A DNA stretch of 64,000 bases, taken from assembly GCF_000787395.1 (NCBI RefSeq), contig NZ_JRAA01000002.1, positions 62,001-126,000 of the forward strand, read 5' to 3'. Position numbers and translations under genes: made by a program. Positions 1 to 8,776 of the stretch are shown in pieces. The DNA comes from Solemya velum gill symbiont. Lineage in GTDB: Bacteria > Pseudomonadota > Gammaproteobacteria > Chromatiales > Chromatiaceae. A model generated the notes under the pieces. The model was not told the DNA's origin and searched no databases. It saw only the letters and a list, made by a program, of their open reading frames with translations. Within the stretch, counting starts at the first letter, position 1. Each line of letters starts with the position of its first letter.

Positions 1-149
1 CTGAGAAGTTTCCTATAGTCTACCTGTCAAACGATATGAGTAAAAACCCGTAAAACCAAGGGGACAGAGTAAAACACATTGATGGTGTCCACTCTCCCCG
101 TTTTTGGTAGCATTGGTCTCAAGAAACCATAAATGAGCCGTACAAATCC

Positions 150-434
150 ATGTCCAATATCGTTATCTACAGCACCGCATTCTGCCCCTACTGTGACCGC
201 GCCAAGAGCCTGCTCAACCGCAAGGGTGTCACATATGAAGAAATCCGTATCGACCAGGATCGTGAACGCATGGCGGAAATGATGGAACGTAGTCAGCGCC
301 GTACGGTACCGCAAATTTTTATCGGTGAAGTTCACGTCGGCGGTTTCGATGACATGGCAGCACTGGATATGGCGGGTAAACTCGATGATCTGCTGTGTGT
401 GTCGCCTTCAGATTTCGATGATGAAGTAACCTGA
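150..434 (+). CDS. grxC: Glutaredoxin (GrxC type)
   Basis: A 94-residue single-domain glutaredoxin. The dithiol active site CPYC is at residues 12-15 after a beta strand, and the TVPQIFI cis-proline segment and the GG glutathione-binding turn (VGGFDD) follow, all in the standard order. Members use glutathione to reduce protein disulfides and glutathione mixed disulfides in the cytoplasm. It is the first gene of a close-packed plus-strand cluster with hslR 16 bases downstream. Length and motifs match glutaredoxin 3. No odd features. Confidence 0.95.
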   Translation: MSNIVIYSTAFCPYCDRAKSLLNRKGVTYEEIRIDQDRERMAEMMERSQRRTVPQIFIGEVHVGGFDDMAALDMAGKLDDLLCVSPSDFDDEVT

Positions 435-450
435 CCCGGAGAGATCGCGA

Positions 451-828
451 ATGCGTCTCGACAAATGGCTATGGGCAGCCCGTTTTTTCAAAACCCGGGC
501 ATTGGCGACAGAGGCCGTCAATGGCGGCAAGGTACATCTCCACGGGCAACGCACCAAGCCTGGAAAGGAAGTCAAGGAAGGCACGCGCCTGCGCATTCAC
601 AAGGGCTCTCTTGAATGGAACATAACCGTCGAGGTTTTACCCAAGCAGCGTCGCCCTGCAAAAGAGGCAGTGACCTTCTATAGTGAAAGCGAAGAGAGCA
701 TCAACGCACGTGAGAAAGTGATCGCCGAAGAGAAGGCTATTCGTGCTGCAATGCCGGTACCAACCGATCATCGTCCCAACAAGAAAGAGCGCCGGCAGAT
801 TCACAGGTTCAAGCGGATCGAAAAATAA
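451..828 (+). CDS. hslR: Hsp15-type S4-domain ribosome-associated heat shock protein
   Basis: A 125-residue protein starting MRLDKWLWAARFFKTR, the typical opening of an S4 RNA-binding domain (about residues 1-65). It ends in a very basic tail (NKKERRQIHRFKRIEK). Hsp15 binds free 50S subunits carrying a nascent chain and helps recycle stalled ribosomes. The family and its length match. Its stop codon overlaps the next gene's start (TAATG), so the two are translated together. Confidence 0.93.
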   Translation: MRLDKWLWAARFFKTRALATEAVNGGKVHLHGQRTKPGKEVKEGTRLRIHKGSLEWNITVEVLPKQRRPAKEAVTFYSESEESINAREKVIAEEKAIRAAMPVPTDHRPNKKERRQIHRFKRIEK

Positions 829-1301
829 TGGATCAAAACGCTTTCAGAGAAACTTACCACGCTGTCAATGAGCGTTTCTGCATCTACGAAAAATCGATTC
901 TCACCAACCAGTGCGGTTGCTCTTCGACTGAAAAGTTCTGTATCGCCGAACGAGAGGGCGTGCACTGTAAATCCGACCGCGGCCAGCAACAGTGCCAGGA
1001 GTATCTCGACATCCTGCGTGAACAGGCGAAATTTGCATTGCACACACTTGATACTGAAAAAAAACGCAGCCTCCCCCACGTCAAGGCGATACGTATCCAG
1101 GTTGGAGGGCTCCTCGGTCTTAGGCATGCCTGTTATCCGGACGAGCCAATTGCGTCTACAATCAATGATATAGACGGTCTATTAATATTGGCAAAAGAGC
1201 AGTTCGGAGACTTCCGTGAACTCCCCTTTTCAACCATCATGCAGCAGGTTGCCGCCTACAAAACAAAAAAACGCGCACACAGGCGCAACAAGGATGAATA
1301 A
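828..1301 (+). CDS. Cysteine-rich conserved hypothetical protein
   Basis: A 157-residue cytoplasmic-looking protein that I do not recognise. A cysteine cluster (NQCGCSS, FCIAERE, HCKSD, QQCQEY) occupies roughly residues 28-58 and a further Cys follows near 102. The spacing could bind a metal or an iron-sulfur cluster, but there is no named motif. The tail is basic (KTKKRAHRRNKDE). It is coupled by TAATG to hslR upstream, and its stop touches the start of the PTPS-like gene downstream, so it is a real member of this operon. Function unknown. Confidence 0.75.
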   Translation: MDQNAFRETYHAVNERFCIYEKSILTNQCGCSSTEKFCIAEREGVHCKSDRGQQQCQEYLDILREQAKFALHTLDTEKKRSLPHVKAIRIQVGGLLGLRHACYPDEPIASTINDIDGLLILAKEQFGDFRELPFSTIMQQVAAYKTKKRAHRRNKDE

Positions 1302-2141
1302 ATGAGTGTACTTTTTGTAAACGACCTGACATCGATTGACTTTTCCTACCTGCATAATCAACGCGGACTGCTTGGTGAAAGCCTGAGTCTTGGTATTCGC
1401 CTGTCGGGCTCACTTGACGAGCAAGGCATGGTATTGGACTTTGCGGATGTCAAACGCCAGGTCAAGCAACTTGTTGATGAACACTTTGACCATAAACTGA
1501 TTGCACCGGCACGCTCAAGTCAGTTAAGCACTGATACCTGGGACAACCGCATTGAACTCAAATTCCGCTGGGGCGACAACATGCAGTTGAAACACGTCTC
1601 TCCTGCCGAGGCTGTGAGCCTGCTTGATGTCAGCGATGTCACACCGGGTACACTTGCCACCGCAATTGCAGAGATGCTGCAGGAGCGTTTGCCGGAGAAT
1701 GTTTCTGAAATCGAGATCAATCTCAGTGAAGAGGTCATCGACGAAAGCAGTTACCAGTACAGCCACGGCCTCAAACACCATGCAGGCAATTGTCAGCGTA
1801 TCGCGCATGGTCACCGTTCACGCATCATTATTTACCGTAACGGCACACGCTCCATCGAACTGGAAGAGGAATGGGCAGATCGCTGGGATGATATCTATAT
1901 CGGTTCGCTGGAGGATCTTGCCGATGCCTCCGATGAATGTCATCACTACGCTTATAGCTCAAGTCAGGGCAACTTCGAGTTAACCCTGCCTGCTGTCTGC
2001 TGTGACCTGATCAATGCCGACTCAACCGTCGAAAACATTGCCGAGCATATCGCCGAACAGTTGAAAAGCAGCCACCCCGAATCCCGCTTCGAAGTGCACG
2101 CTTACGAGGGTATGGACAAGGGCGCCATAGCCACTTCCTGA
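1302..2141 (+). CDS. Double-module 6-pyruvoyl-tetrahydropterin synthase / QueD-like protein
   Basis: A 279-residue protein that reads as two fused PTPS/QueD-like halves. The first half keeps the GMVLDFADVK strand-helix and DHKLI segment typical of the family but lacks the HGH zinc motif. The second half carries HAGNCQRIAHGH, which resembles the catalytic Cys plus zinc HxH motif, but lacks the DFxxVK segment. A single-module QueD is about 120 residues, so the length fits two modules. By family it would act on a pterin such as 7,8-dihydroneopterin triphosphate; the substrate here is unknown. It lies in an operon with a CinA-domain gene. Confidence 0.72.
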   Translation: MSVLFVNDLTSIDFSYLHNQRGLLGESLSLGIRLSGSLDEQGMVLDFADVKRQVKQLVDEHFDHKLIAPARSSQLSTDTWDNRIELKFRWGDNMQLKHVSPAEAVSLLDVSDVTPGTLATAIAEMLQERLPENVSEIEINLSEEVIDESSYQYSHGLKHHAGNCQRIAHGHRSRIIIYRNGTRSIELEEEWADRWDDIYIGSLEDLADASDECHHYAYSSSQGNFELTLPAVCCDLINADSTVENIAEHIAEQLKSSHPESRFEVHAYEGMDKGAIATS

Positions 2142-2155
2142 ATGGCCCTGATTCA

Positions 2156-2911
2156 ATGACCAATAGAAACTGGGGGATTATCGTTATCGGTGACGAGATT
2201 CTCAGCGGTCGTCGCCAGGACCGTCATCTCCAAAAAACCATCGAACTTCTCACACCACGTCATGAAGGTCTGCAGTTTGCACACTATATTGGCGATGACG
2301 AAGCACAAATCATCTCCACCCTGAAAGCCAGCATGCAGGAAGATGCCGTGGTTTTCAGTTTTGGCGGCATCGGCGGCACGCCTGATGACCTTACCCGTCA
2401 ATGCGCAGCCATCGCTGCTGGCATGCCACTTGTTCGCAATTCTAAAGCGGTTGAACTGATCGAGGGACGCTTCGGCGAAGACGCCTACCCCATGCGTATT
2501 CGTATGGCCGACCTGCCGGAAGGCTGCGAGTTGATTCCGAATCCTTACAACCAGATTCCCGGCTTCCGTATTGGTCAGCACCACTTCCTGCCAGGATTTC
2601 CTGTCATGGCACACCCGATGATGGAGTGGATTCTCGAAACGCACTACCCGATAGAAACACCAGCCGACTATGTAGAATCAGCCATCTATCTGCATGGCAC
2701 GCCTGAGAGCTCAATCGTCGAGACAATGGAGGAGATGATTGCCCGTTATCAGGATATCCGTTTTTTCAGCCTGCCAATACATCGAGAAGGTAATGGCATC
2801 AACCTGATCGAGTTTGGTGCGAAGGGAAAAACATCTGATGTTGAAATGGCAATGGATGACCTGAAATCAAAACTGGCTGAAATGGATGTTAGATGGACTG
2901 AAGAGCGGTAA
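2156..2911 (+). CDS. CinA N-terminal / MoaB-like molybdopterin-binding domain protein
   Basis: A 251-residue protein with the MoCF/CinA N-terminal fold: IIVIGDEILSGRRQD at residues 8-22 and FSFGGIGGTPDDLT around residues 68-82 are the characteristic phosphate and pterin-binding loops. The C-terminal nicotinamide-nucleotide amidase domain of full CinA is absent. Proteins like this are often annotated as competence/damage-inducible or molybdopterin-binding; the real substrate is not established. It is the last gene of the plus-strand operon, 14 bases after the PTPS-like gene. Confidence 0.8.
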   Translation: MTNRNWGIIVIGDEILSGRRQDRHLQKTIELLTPRHEGLQFAHYIGDDEAQIISTLKASMQEDAVVFSFGGIGGTPDDLTRQCAAIAAGMPLVRNSKAVELIEGRFGEDAYPMRIRMADLPEGCELIPNPYNQIPGFRIGQHHFLPGFPVMAHPMMEWILETHYPIETPADYVESAIYLHGTPESSIVETMEEMIARYQDIRFFSLPIHREGNGINLIEFGAKGKTSDVEMAMDDLKSKLAEMDVRWTEER

Positions 2912-2954
2912 ATCACGCTACCGCGCGGCAAGTCTGGCATGGCACACATCACTG

Positions 2955-2990
2955 ACGTCATCCCGGCCTTGAGTCGGAATCCAGACAATA
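2955..2990. repeat. Possible interspersed repeat
   Basis: The stretch CGTCATCCCGGCCTTGAGTC and the following GGAATCCAG look like the widespread intergenic motif class of the form GTCATTCCCGCG...GCGGGAATCCAG. It lies in the gap after the CinA-like gene. No second copy was seen in this window, so this rests on recognition only. Confidence 0.35.
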
Positions 2991-3035
2991 GAATCCAATC
3001 AATGAAACCAGACTCCATTGATTCGCTTGTAGGCC

Positions 3036-4024
3036 TCAGTGGGAAAAGCTACTTTCCCTCTCAACACTGCCCTTCTTTATAGCCGGTTTTGGCGACTTGT
3101 TAACGACTTCCCTGTTGATACCGATTACCTCCAGCATTAGCGGGGTAGTGATAACGGGATTCTTCCCGGGCAGTGAGATATGTGACACAAGGTACATTGG
3201 ACATTTTGACGCATTCAGTTCAGCCTGGGTAACTGGAAAAATTGCGACTAGGTGTTTAATGCCTTTAACTGCCGTATTGAAACCGTGCCGGTACCATATA
3301 CTGTTGGCAACACCCTTCTCCCCCTCCAGCTTTTGCCGCACGCTCCCCAGGTAGTCAGTACCAACAGAAACCTTTCTCCCCTCATCATGAAAAACATGCT
3401 CACCGTCTACCCAGCGATCCTTCGTCCACAACACTGTCAGTTGCCAGTTTCTGTAAAGAGAAACGATGAGGTACTTTACAGGAAAAATTATCCTGCCCAT
3501 GCCGTCATGCAGCCATACCGCGTGGAATGTTCCATCAGATGGCGCCTTGTCCAGCCTGACGCTAGCTGCAAGCTTGTTATTCACCATAATGAAAGTGCCA
3601 CCGGCCTTGACGCCAGCCTTGTGCTCCATACCCGGGTGGGTAGACACGAGGCGTTTAATTTTTTACCTAAAGCCGGATCAGGTACAGTTTTCGGGCCATC
3701 ATCAGAAGCACTTTCATTCCCTGTAAAACTTCCCGGCGCTCCAATGCCAATACCTGAACCACCAAGCATCCCGCCAAGCAATCCCGATACAGCACTCGCT
3801 GCTTTTTCCTTAGCTTTTGCCCCAGTACCATATTTGCTATTCGGGCCAATAGTGACTGAACGGTCATCAGGAATCTTGCATATCCCGCTAGTAACAACAT
3901 GGTATGCACCCCCATTCGTGTCACGCGCGGATGAGTCTACAGGTCTCCCGTAATCATCTGCCATAAGGCTGAAATTCGAAACGAAAAAAGAAGTAGACAG
4001 GATAGCCATCAGAATAGTTCTCAT
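3036..4024 (-). pseudogene. Secreted hypothetical protein, frameshifted at an A6 run
   Basis: Two overlapping minus-strand frames join into one protein of about 325 residues. The 5' part starts at 4024 behind GGAGAA and has a signal peptide (MRTILMAILSTSFFVSNF, cut before DDYG). A glycine-rich segment (GLLGGMLGGSGIGIGAPG) follows. The frame is lost at six adenines on the minus strand (plus 3659-3664); with seven, reading continues without a break into THPGMEHKAGVKAGGTF. The upstream frame alone reads nonsense after the run. The distal part has no motif I recognise. It may be a decayed gene, a sequencing indel or a phase-variable tract. Confidence 0.7.
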
Positions 4025-4204
4025 ACCTATTCTCCAATAAGGAAAAACCAGTACCAAATGTCATTACTACCTATCTTCAAGCATAGTGAATCACGCTTGA
4101 TTTACAACATACCAGTCAGCAGCAATCGCTACCGGCACGTCATCTACTGAATGACGGAGATGAAAAACAGAGGGGTGCGAGCCTGCTGCTTAACCGGCCA
4201 CACA

Positions 4205-5131
4205 TCACCCCGGCAGCGGAACCTCGACGGAACCTCTGTTCATACCCGGTTCACCCAGCCAATATCCATTGCAAACACCGGTGGGCATCATCTCTTCCAT
4301 CATTCGCGCCACATCAGTGTCTGCAGCACATCCATTTCTCCATGCGTCGAAATGATGAATGATGTCGAGGTTGTCTCTCGATTGTGGACTGATACGCAGG
4401 ACATCGATTTTGGCTTGTCCTGGTGGCTCGGCCGCGATCAGATTAAATGTATGTGCAGACTGGGTCTGGATACCATTTAGAACCAGGAATTCCTCATCTT
4501 CCCTGGTTTTCATCAGCAAGCCGTCCGGATCATCAATGCAGCGCAGTTGACAGTCATCCTTGGGGAGATCATGGGCACGGGCTGTAAAACAGCGAGCAGA
4601 AAAGGCAAGTGGCAGGCGTCCATAGGCGAATACCTCTGTCTCGAGCCCCCCAGGCAGTTCATTCCTGATGTCCATGAAAGTTTTCCTGGATAACTCGACC
4701 GGCATGACCCAGCGATACATGCCGCTTTTCGCCAACACCTCGATACTTTTCTGGTTGTAGAGATTGAGTGTGGGACCGCCAACAAATGGCGCTCCAATTT
4801 TTTCCAGCATATGGACACTCGCCATATCATTTGCTTCTACCCTGAACTGTCCATTTTCACAGATGCGCTTCATGCTCAGTATTTCGGATTCCGCCTCGAT
4901 CAGCGCCAGGGTCGACAAGATGACCTCTTTACCAGCCTCCGACAATTCCCTTGCTATTCCGAGCCAGTCATCGAGTTTCAACATACGCCGTTTTGAACAG
5001 ACAGTTTCACCAAGATAGACAATATCAACCTGTGTGTCCGATATGCTTGTGTAGAAATCAAGCAGCTGTTCACGCGTCCAGTGGTACTGAACCGGCCCCA
5101 GAGAGAGACGTGATATGATTGATTCATTCAT
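4205..5131 (-). CDS. ubiV: UbiV, O2-independent ubiquinone hydroxylation component (U32 family)
   Basis: The start at 5131 overlaps the ubiU stop as ATGA; the longer frame upstream has no support. The resulting 308-residue protein aligns by eye with E. coli UbiV: LGPVQYHW near the N terminus, VDIVYLGETVCSKRR with the first cluster Cys, STLALIEAESE, and a CFTARAHDLPKDDCQLRC triplet giving the other three Cys ligands of a 4Fe-4S cluster. In the studied system UbiU and UbiV form a complex that, with UbiT, hydroxylates ubiquinone precursors without oxygen. The neighbours ubiU and ubiT support this. Confidence 0.92.
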   Translation of the reverse strand: MNESIISRLSLGPVQYHWTREQLLDFYTSISDTQVDIVYLGETVCSKRRMLKLDDWLGIARELSEAGKEVILSTLALIEAESEILSMKRICENGQFRVEANDMASVHMLEKIGAPFVGGPTLNLYNQKSIEVLAKSGMYRWVMPVELSRKTFMDIRNELPGGLETEVFAYGRLPLAFSARCFTARAHDLPKDDCQLRCIDDPDGLLMKTREDEEFLVLNGIQTQSAHTFNLIAAEPPGQAKIDVLRISPQSRDNLDIIHHFDAWRNGCAADTDVARMMEEMMPTGVCNGYWLGEPGMNRGSVEVPLPG

Positions 5132-6123
5132 TGCCATGGCCTGTGATAAGCACCGAAAGTGGTTTGTGCTCCCTCCGAAACTGATTGCAGCACTTGCTGC
5201 CAGGCCGGATCCGGATGAAAACCTGAGGGATTTTTCTGACAGGCATCGATTGCTGCCCGCCACACTGTCGCTACCTGTTCCACGTAAACCGGGCTGCGCT
5301 GTCGTCCTTCGATTTTGATTGCCGCTACTCCCATCGCCAGCAGTTCAGGCAGTAATTCCATGGTATTCAGACTGACAGGCTCCTCGATTGCATAGCCGGT
5401 TTTTCCATGAACATGGAAACGTCCCTTGCAGAGCGTCGGATAACCTGCATTTTCACCATCAGCATAACGATCTATCAGGACTTCATTAAGACGTGACTCA
5501 AGCCCTCGAGGTGTTTTGTCCCATCGCACGGCCGAAGCTGGCGAACAGGCACCATAGGTATTGGGAGACTGGCCAGTCACATAGGACGACAATAAACAAC
5601 GCCCTTCTACCATCACACACAAGCTGCCAAATCCGAAAACCTCGATCGGTACCGGGGAGGCAGAGACGACTCTCCTGAGTTGTTTAAGAGAAAGGACGCG
5701 CGGCAAAACAGCGCGCTTAATGCCGAAGTGATCATGGTAAAAACTGACAGCCTCTGCACTCGTTGCTGAACCTTGCACCGAGAGATGCAAGTTCAGCTGA
5801 GGTGCATGATCACAGGCATACTGCATCACCCCGATGTCTGCACAAATCAGTGCATCAATACCGAGGTTTGCCGCCTTATCCACGGCTTCTTCCCAACGTG
5901 GCCAACCGGCTGGCTGGGGGTATGTATTGATCGCCAGAAAAACTCGAGTTCCACGTTCTTGCGCATAGCGAATGCCATCCCTTGCCCGCTTGTCATTGAA
6001 ATTGAGTCCCGCGAAGTGTCTTGCATTCGTGTCGTCACGAAAACCCATGTACACAGCATCAGCACCATGGTCAACAGCGACCTTGAGAGATGGCAGGTTA
6101 CCTGCCGGACAGACGAGTTCCAT
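5128..6123 (-). CDS. ubiU: UbiU, O2-independent ubiquinone hydroxylation component (U32 family)
   Basis: 331 residues, beginning MELVCPAGNLPSLKVAVDHG as U32-family proteins do. Cysteines at 169, 176, 193 and 232 occupy the positions of the E. coli UbiU 4Fe-4S ligands. The protein partners UbiV in anaerobic ubiquinone synthesis, not proteolysis, despite the family's U32 peptidase name. It is followed directly by ubiV (4-base overlap) and preceded by ubiT, the order seen in other proteobacteria. Confidence 0.94.
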   Translation of the reverse strand: MELVCPAGNLPSLKVAVDHGADAVYMGFRDDTNARHFAGLNFNDKRARDGIRYAQERGTRVFLAINTYPQPAGWPRWEEAVDKAANLGIDALICADIGVMQYACDHAPQLNLHLSVQGSATSAEAVSFYHDHFGIKRAVLPRVLSLKQLRRVVSASPVPIEVFGFGSLCVMVEGRCLLSSYVTGQSPNTYGACSPASAVRWDKTPRGLESRLNEVLIDRYADGENAGYPTLCKGRFHVHGKTGYAIEEPVSLNTMELLPELLAMGVAAIKIEGRQRSPVYVEQVATVWRAAIDACQKNPSGFHPDPAWQQVLQSVSEGAQTTFGAYHRPWQ

Positions 6124-6149
6124 ACAACTGGCTCCCGGTTAGCGAATAA

Positions 6150-6626
6150 TCAGCGTTGCAGGGCACGGCCGAGCGGCTCAAACCTGTCGTGCATTGCAAT
6201 TGCACCATTCAGGCCCTGCTCAAGCCATTTTGAAAAAGGCAGATCGGAGAGGTCCAGAGAATCCAGAAAGTTTTTCAGGTAGAGGCCCAGTTCGGTATCG
6301 CCTTCAGTTGTGATACGACGCTGAAAGAAGAGTGTATCGGCATCTTCACGGCGTGCTGCCAGCAACATGAAATCATAGGCACTGCCAGTGATGCGTAAAT
6401 CCCATTGATCTGAGACGTGTGACAATTTCAGCTTGTCATTTTTCAGTGTCAGGTCAAATTCCATCGGAATCCCATCTACCCTGACCTGGAAAACATTGTC
6501 ATTGAGAAAATCCAGTTCCTCTTCAGCGATGGCTGTGGCAAAAATTTTGTTGAGAAACTGTTCCAGCATAAACCTGGCTGGAGCCTGCGGTGGACGCGGT
6601 AAGCGGCGAATTAGTCTGTGCAACAT
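6150..6626 (-). CDS. ubiT: UbiT, SCP2-domain lipid-binding factor for anaerobic ubiquinone synthesis
   Basis: 158 residues with an SCP2 sterol-carrier-like fold (EFDLTLKNDKLKLSH, LRITGSAYDFMLLAARRED, FFQRRITTEGDTELGLYLKNFLD). This last segment is the UbiJ/UbiT signature. It probably holds the hydrophobic quinone intermediates for UbiU-UbiV. First gene of ubiT-ubiU-ubiV on the minus strand, with a 26-base gap to ubiU. Confidence 0.9.
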   Translation of the reverse strand: MLHRLIRRLPRPPQAPARFMLEQFLNKIFATAIAEEELDFLNDNVFQVRVDGIPMEFDLTLKNDKLKLSHVSDQWDLRITGSAYDFMLLAARREDADTLFFQRRITTEGDTELGLYLKNFLDSLDLSDLPFSKWLEQGLNGAIAMHDRFEPLGRALQR

Positions 6627-6769
6627 AACAACTCCGATTCACGACCGGATCATAATGATCAGTCGAACTGGCACACTGGCAACAGAGCCCCTGCTCGTAG
6701 AAATGAGCGGTGACGCACCATTGTGACTTTCAAGGAGGTAAAAACTAACACCCTTACTGTTGGCGGTAT

Positions 6770-6783
6770 ATGACCTATATCAA
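6770..6783 (-). promoter_or_regulatory. Candidate FNR-type half-perfect box upstream of ubiT
   Basis: On the minus strand the sequence is TTGATATAGGTCAT. It has one perfect FNR half (TTGAT), four spacer bases and a degenerate second half (GTCAT for ATCAA). It is centred about 150 bases before ubiT. Oxygen control would make sense for this pathway, but two mismatches keep this tentative. Confidence 0.35.
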
Positions 6784-6797
6784 AAATCCGTCACCAG

Positions 6798-7310
6798 TCA
6801 GGAAGCCGCCTGTCGTAATGGCTGCCCACATCTGCGGCAGCTATAACGCATTTTCCCTGACACAACTTTATTATGCCGCCTGGTAGTCAGCTGATGCTGC
6901 TGGCAGTCACACTGATAGCTCCAGCGCCTCTCCCGACGCAATCCCGGGATTTTCACATTCTGGCTGTGAGTGACTTCGGCAGGCACGCCAAACAGCTTCA
7001 TAACTTCCCGCCACTCTTTTCCATGTGGTTTGACGCGCCCGAAGAGGTTAAACGCGACATAGTGCGCCACTTCATGCGGAACAGTCGTGTCGAGATTCAC
7101 TTCAAAGCCTGTAGAGAAAAGGTAGGGATTAAATCTTAACTGTTGCAGGTTTTTGCCATAACGAAACTGGCCGGCGGCACGCGCATGCAGATCAAAACGT
7201 ATCTCGGGGAGTGTGAACGATTCGTCAAAATGGTTTGCAGCGAGCTCCAGGCATTCAACAACCTTGTCCCTGACCAGTTCACGTCTGTTGTGCGACAGTT
7301 GCGAGATTAC
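6798..7310 (-). CDS. sprT: SprT-like zinc metalloprotease, unusual start
   Basis: The conserved part reads TVPHEVAHYVAFNLFGRVKPHGKEWREVM with the HEVAH zinc and catalytic motif, then a C-terminal zinc ribbon (CDCQQH...YSCRRCGQPL). Clear homologous sequence (FDLHARAAGQFRYGKNLQQL, then RFNPYLF) extends upstream of the first in-frame GTG at 7100, so the gene must start earlier, near 7310, where it abuts the bolA-like stop. No ATG, GTG or TTG lies in frame there. An AGCAGG sequence precedes a possible ATC start. The size from there (about 170 residues) fits SprT. Left end reliable, right end estimated. Confidence 0.7.
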   Translation of the reverse strand, partial: VISQLSHNRRELVRDKVVECLELAANHFDESFTLPEIRFDLHARAAGQFRYGKNLQQLRFNPYLFSTGFEVNLDTTVPHEVAHYVAFNLFGRVKPHGKEWREVMKLFGVPAEVTHSQNVKIPGLRRERRWSYQCDCQQHQLTTRRHNKVVSGKMRYSCRRCGQPLRQAAS

Positions 7311-7537
7311 TTTGCCTGCTCTGGTGTGTAGGCTTTGATCGAGAGGGCGTGTAATGTGTCAGAAGTGATTTCGTCATGCACAGTCGCCATCACCATCTTG
7401 TGGCGCTGGATGAGTGACTTTCCTTCGAATTCAGGACTGACTATGACAGCTTCGAAATGACGTCCATCGCCTGTAACCGTGATATCCGCCCCAGGCATTC
7501 CCTGTTGTATCAATGCTTTAACCGCTTCTGTTTCCAC
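7307..7537 (-). CDS. ibaG: BolA family protein (IbaG-like)
   Basis: 76 residues with the short BolA fold: DITVTGDGRHFEAVIVSPEFEGKSLIQRHKMVMATVHDE includes the conserved GDG.HF, F.GKS..RH..V histidine that binds a 2Fe-2S cluster together with a monothiol glutaredoxin. The length fits IbaG/YrbA more than BolA. It is immediately followed by the SprT-like gene. Confidence 0.85.
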   Translation of the reverse strand: METEAVKALIQQGMPGADITVTGDGRHFEAVIVSPEFEGKSLIQRHKMVMATVHDEITSDTLHALSIKAYTPEQAK

Positions 7538-7594
7538 TTTACTTTACTCAGATCAATAGTGACTGAAGCAATTATAACAAGATCATCCCGCAGA

Positions 7595-8623
7595 TTACTC
7601 CCACAGATCGACATGAATTCCCCGTGCTTCAAATTCGGCACGACGATCCTGAAGATAACGCTGGAATTCAGGCTGCTCTATATAAGCGTCACCCAGTACA
7701 TAATCCATGCCGCCATGGACGTGGAAGGCTCTCAGGTAACCCTCGGTACGAAATGCCTCCTTGCCAGCAACGAAATAGAGCATACTTGGGGCATAGTGGA
7801 CACCCAGTTGTTCAGCAAGCTTTCGTGAGGTGGTTTCCACTCCATCAAACCCGGTGATCTTCTCTTCAGACCAGATATCCAGCAACACAACTTGTAACTG
7901 CTCTAGGGATTTACGTACAGCCTTGCGTTGCAGAATATCCTGATGCAACTCATCGCAGGCTGCGCATGTTTTCTGCTCCAGCAGCAACAGCACCGGCTTT
8001 TCCTTATCTAAAGCTGCCAGGTTGACTGGTGACTGAATAAAGCCGGGCTCCATATGCAGCTTGCCACTGGCTGCTTGTGGATTGATGGAAGCAACATAGT
8101 CTCGCACCGACATCTGGCCCTCTTTGCGCTGTGCCACGTAATCAAGAACAACATCAAACTGGTGTGGATGCAGGTAGCCGTTCAAACGTACCAGCACCTT
8201 GCCACTCTCATCGAGGAACAGCAGGGTTGGTGTGAATTGCACCTTCAATGATTGTGAGAAAGCCTTTTCTGTTGTTGCCTCGCCATCCAGACCCGAGACT
8301 TCACGATCACCCCACATATTGATAGCGATGACATCGAAATACTTCTGCGTCTTATCAGCGATATCACGGTTCCCAAAGTTGTCATGCAACAGCTTGGCAC
8401 AGTAGGGACAACCATCCTGATAGAAATAGAGCATCACTCGCTTGCCTGCATCAGTCGCCCCTTCGATATCTTCACTAATATCGAGAAAGGACTCTTTGAA
8501 CCATTCTGGTTTATCGTGATAACCGGGATTCACAAGACCTGTATCAAGCTGTGCTGTTTCACTCGCAGCAAACAGGAGGGGTGATGCCAGCAGAATAAGA
8601 AGTGTGATTATTTTTTTCATCAT
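7595..8623 (-). CDS. Exported protein with two thioredoxin-like domains
   Basis: The start at 8623 is preceded by GGATGGAAC and gives a signal peptide (MMKKIITLLILLASPLLF, cut after ALFA-like AASE). Two thioredoxin-fold halves follow. The first has YFYQDGCPYCAKL and a FTPTLLF cis-Pro segment. The second has LLEQKTCAACDEL and YAPSMLYF. SoxW/DsbC-related proteins in sulfur oxidisers have this general form, and a role in periplasmic thiol chemistry is likely, but the partner is unknown. It is separated by 57 bases from the bolA-like gene. Confidence 0.82.
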   Translation of the reverse strand: MMKKIITLLILLASPLLFAASETAQLDTGLVNPGYHDKPEWFKESFLDISEDIEGATDAGKRVMLYFYQDGCPYCAKLLHDNFGNRDIADKTQKYFDVIAINMWGDREVSGLDGEATTEKAFSQSLKVQFTPTLLFLDESGKVLVRLNGYLHPHQFDVVLDYVAQRKEGQMSVRDYVASINPQAASGKLHMEPGFIQSPVNLAALDKEKPVLLLLEQKTCAACDELHQDILQRKAVRKSLEQLQVVLLDIWSEEKITGFDGVETTSRKLAEQLGVHYAPSMLYFVAGKEAFRTEGYLRAFHVHGGMDYVLGDAYIEQPEFQRYLQDRRAEFEARGIHVDLWE

Positions 8624-8776
8624 GTTCCATCCACCTTGTTTATTCATAAAGCATAGCGGAAATTGGGTGTGAAAAATAAGCCTAATCTTAAGGATTTAGA
8701 TATTGATGCAGTAAAATTTGTCATGGCTAGATCCCGGTTCAAGCCCGTGATGAGGCGTGATTAACCTTAAACTACA

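Noticed and set aside
3097-3953. Plus-strand frames opposite the frameshifted secreted gene
   Set aside because: They lack starts with ribosome sites and family likeness, while the minus strand shows a signal peptide and continuous coding apart from one base.
4205-5263. Longer N terminus for UbiV starting at 5263
   Set aside because: The extra 44 residues lie inside ubiU and do not match the family; the ATGA overlap at 5131 is the natural start.
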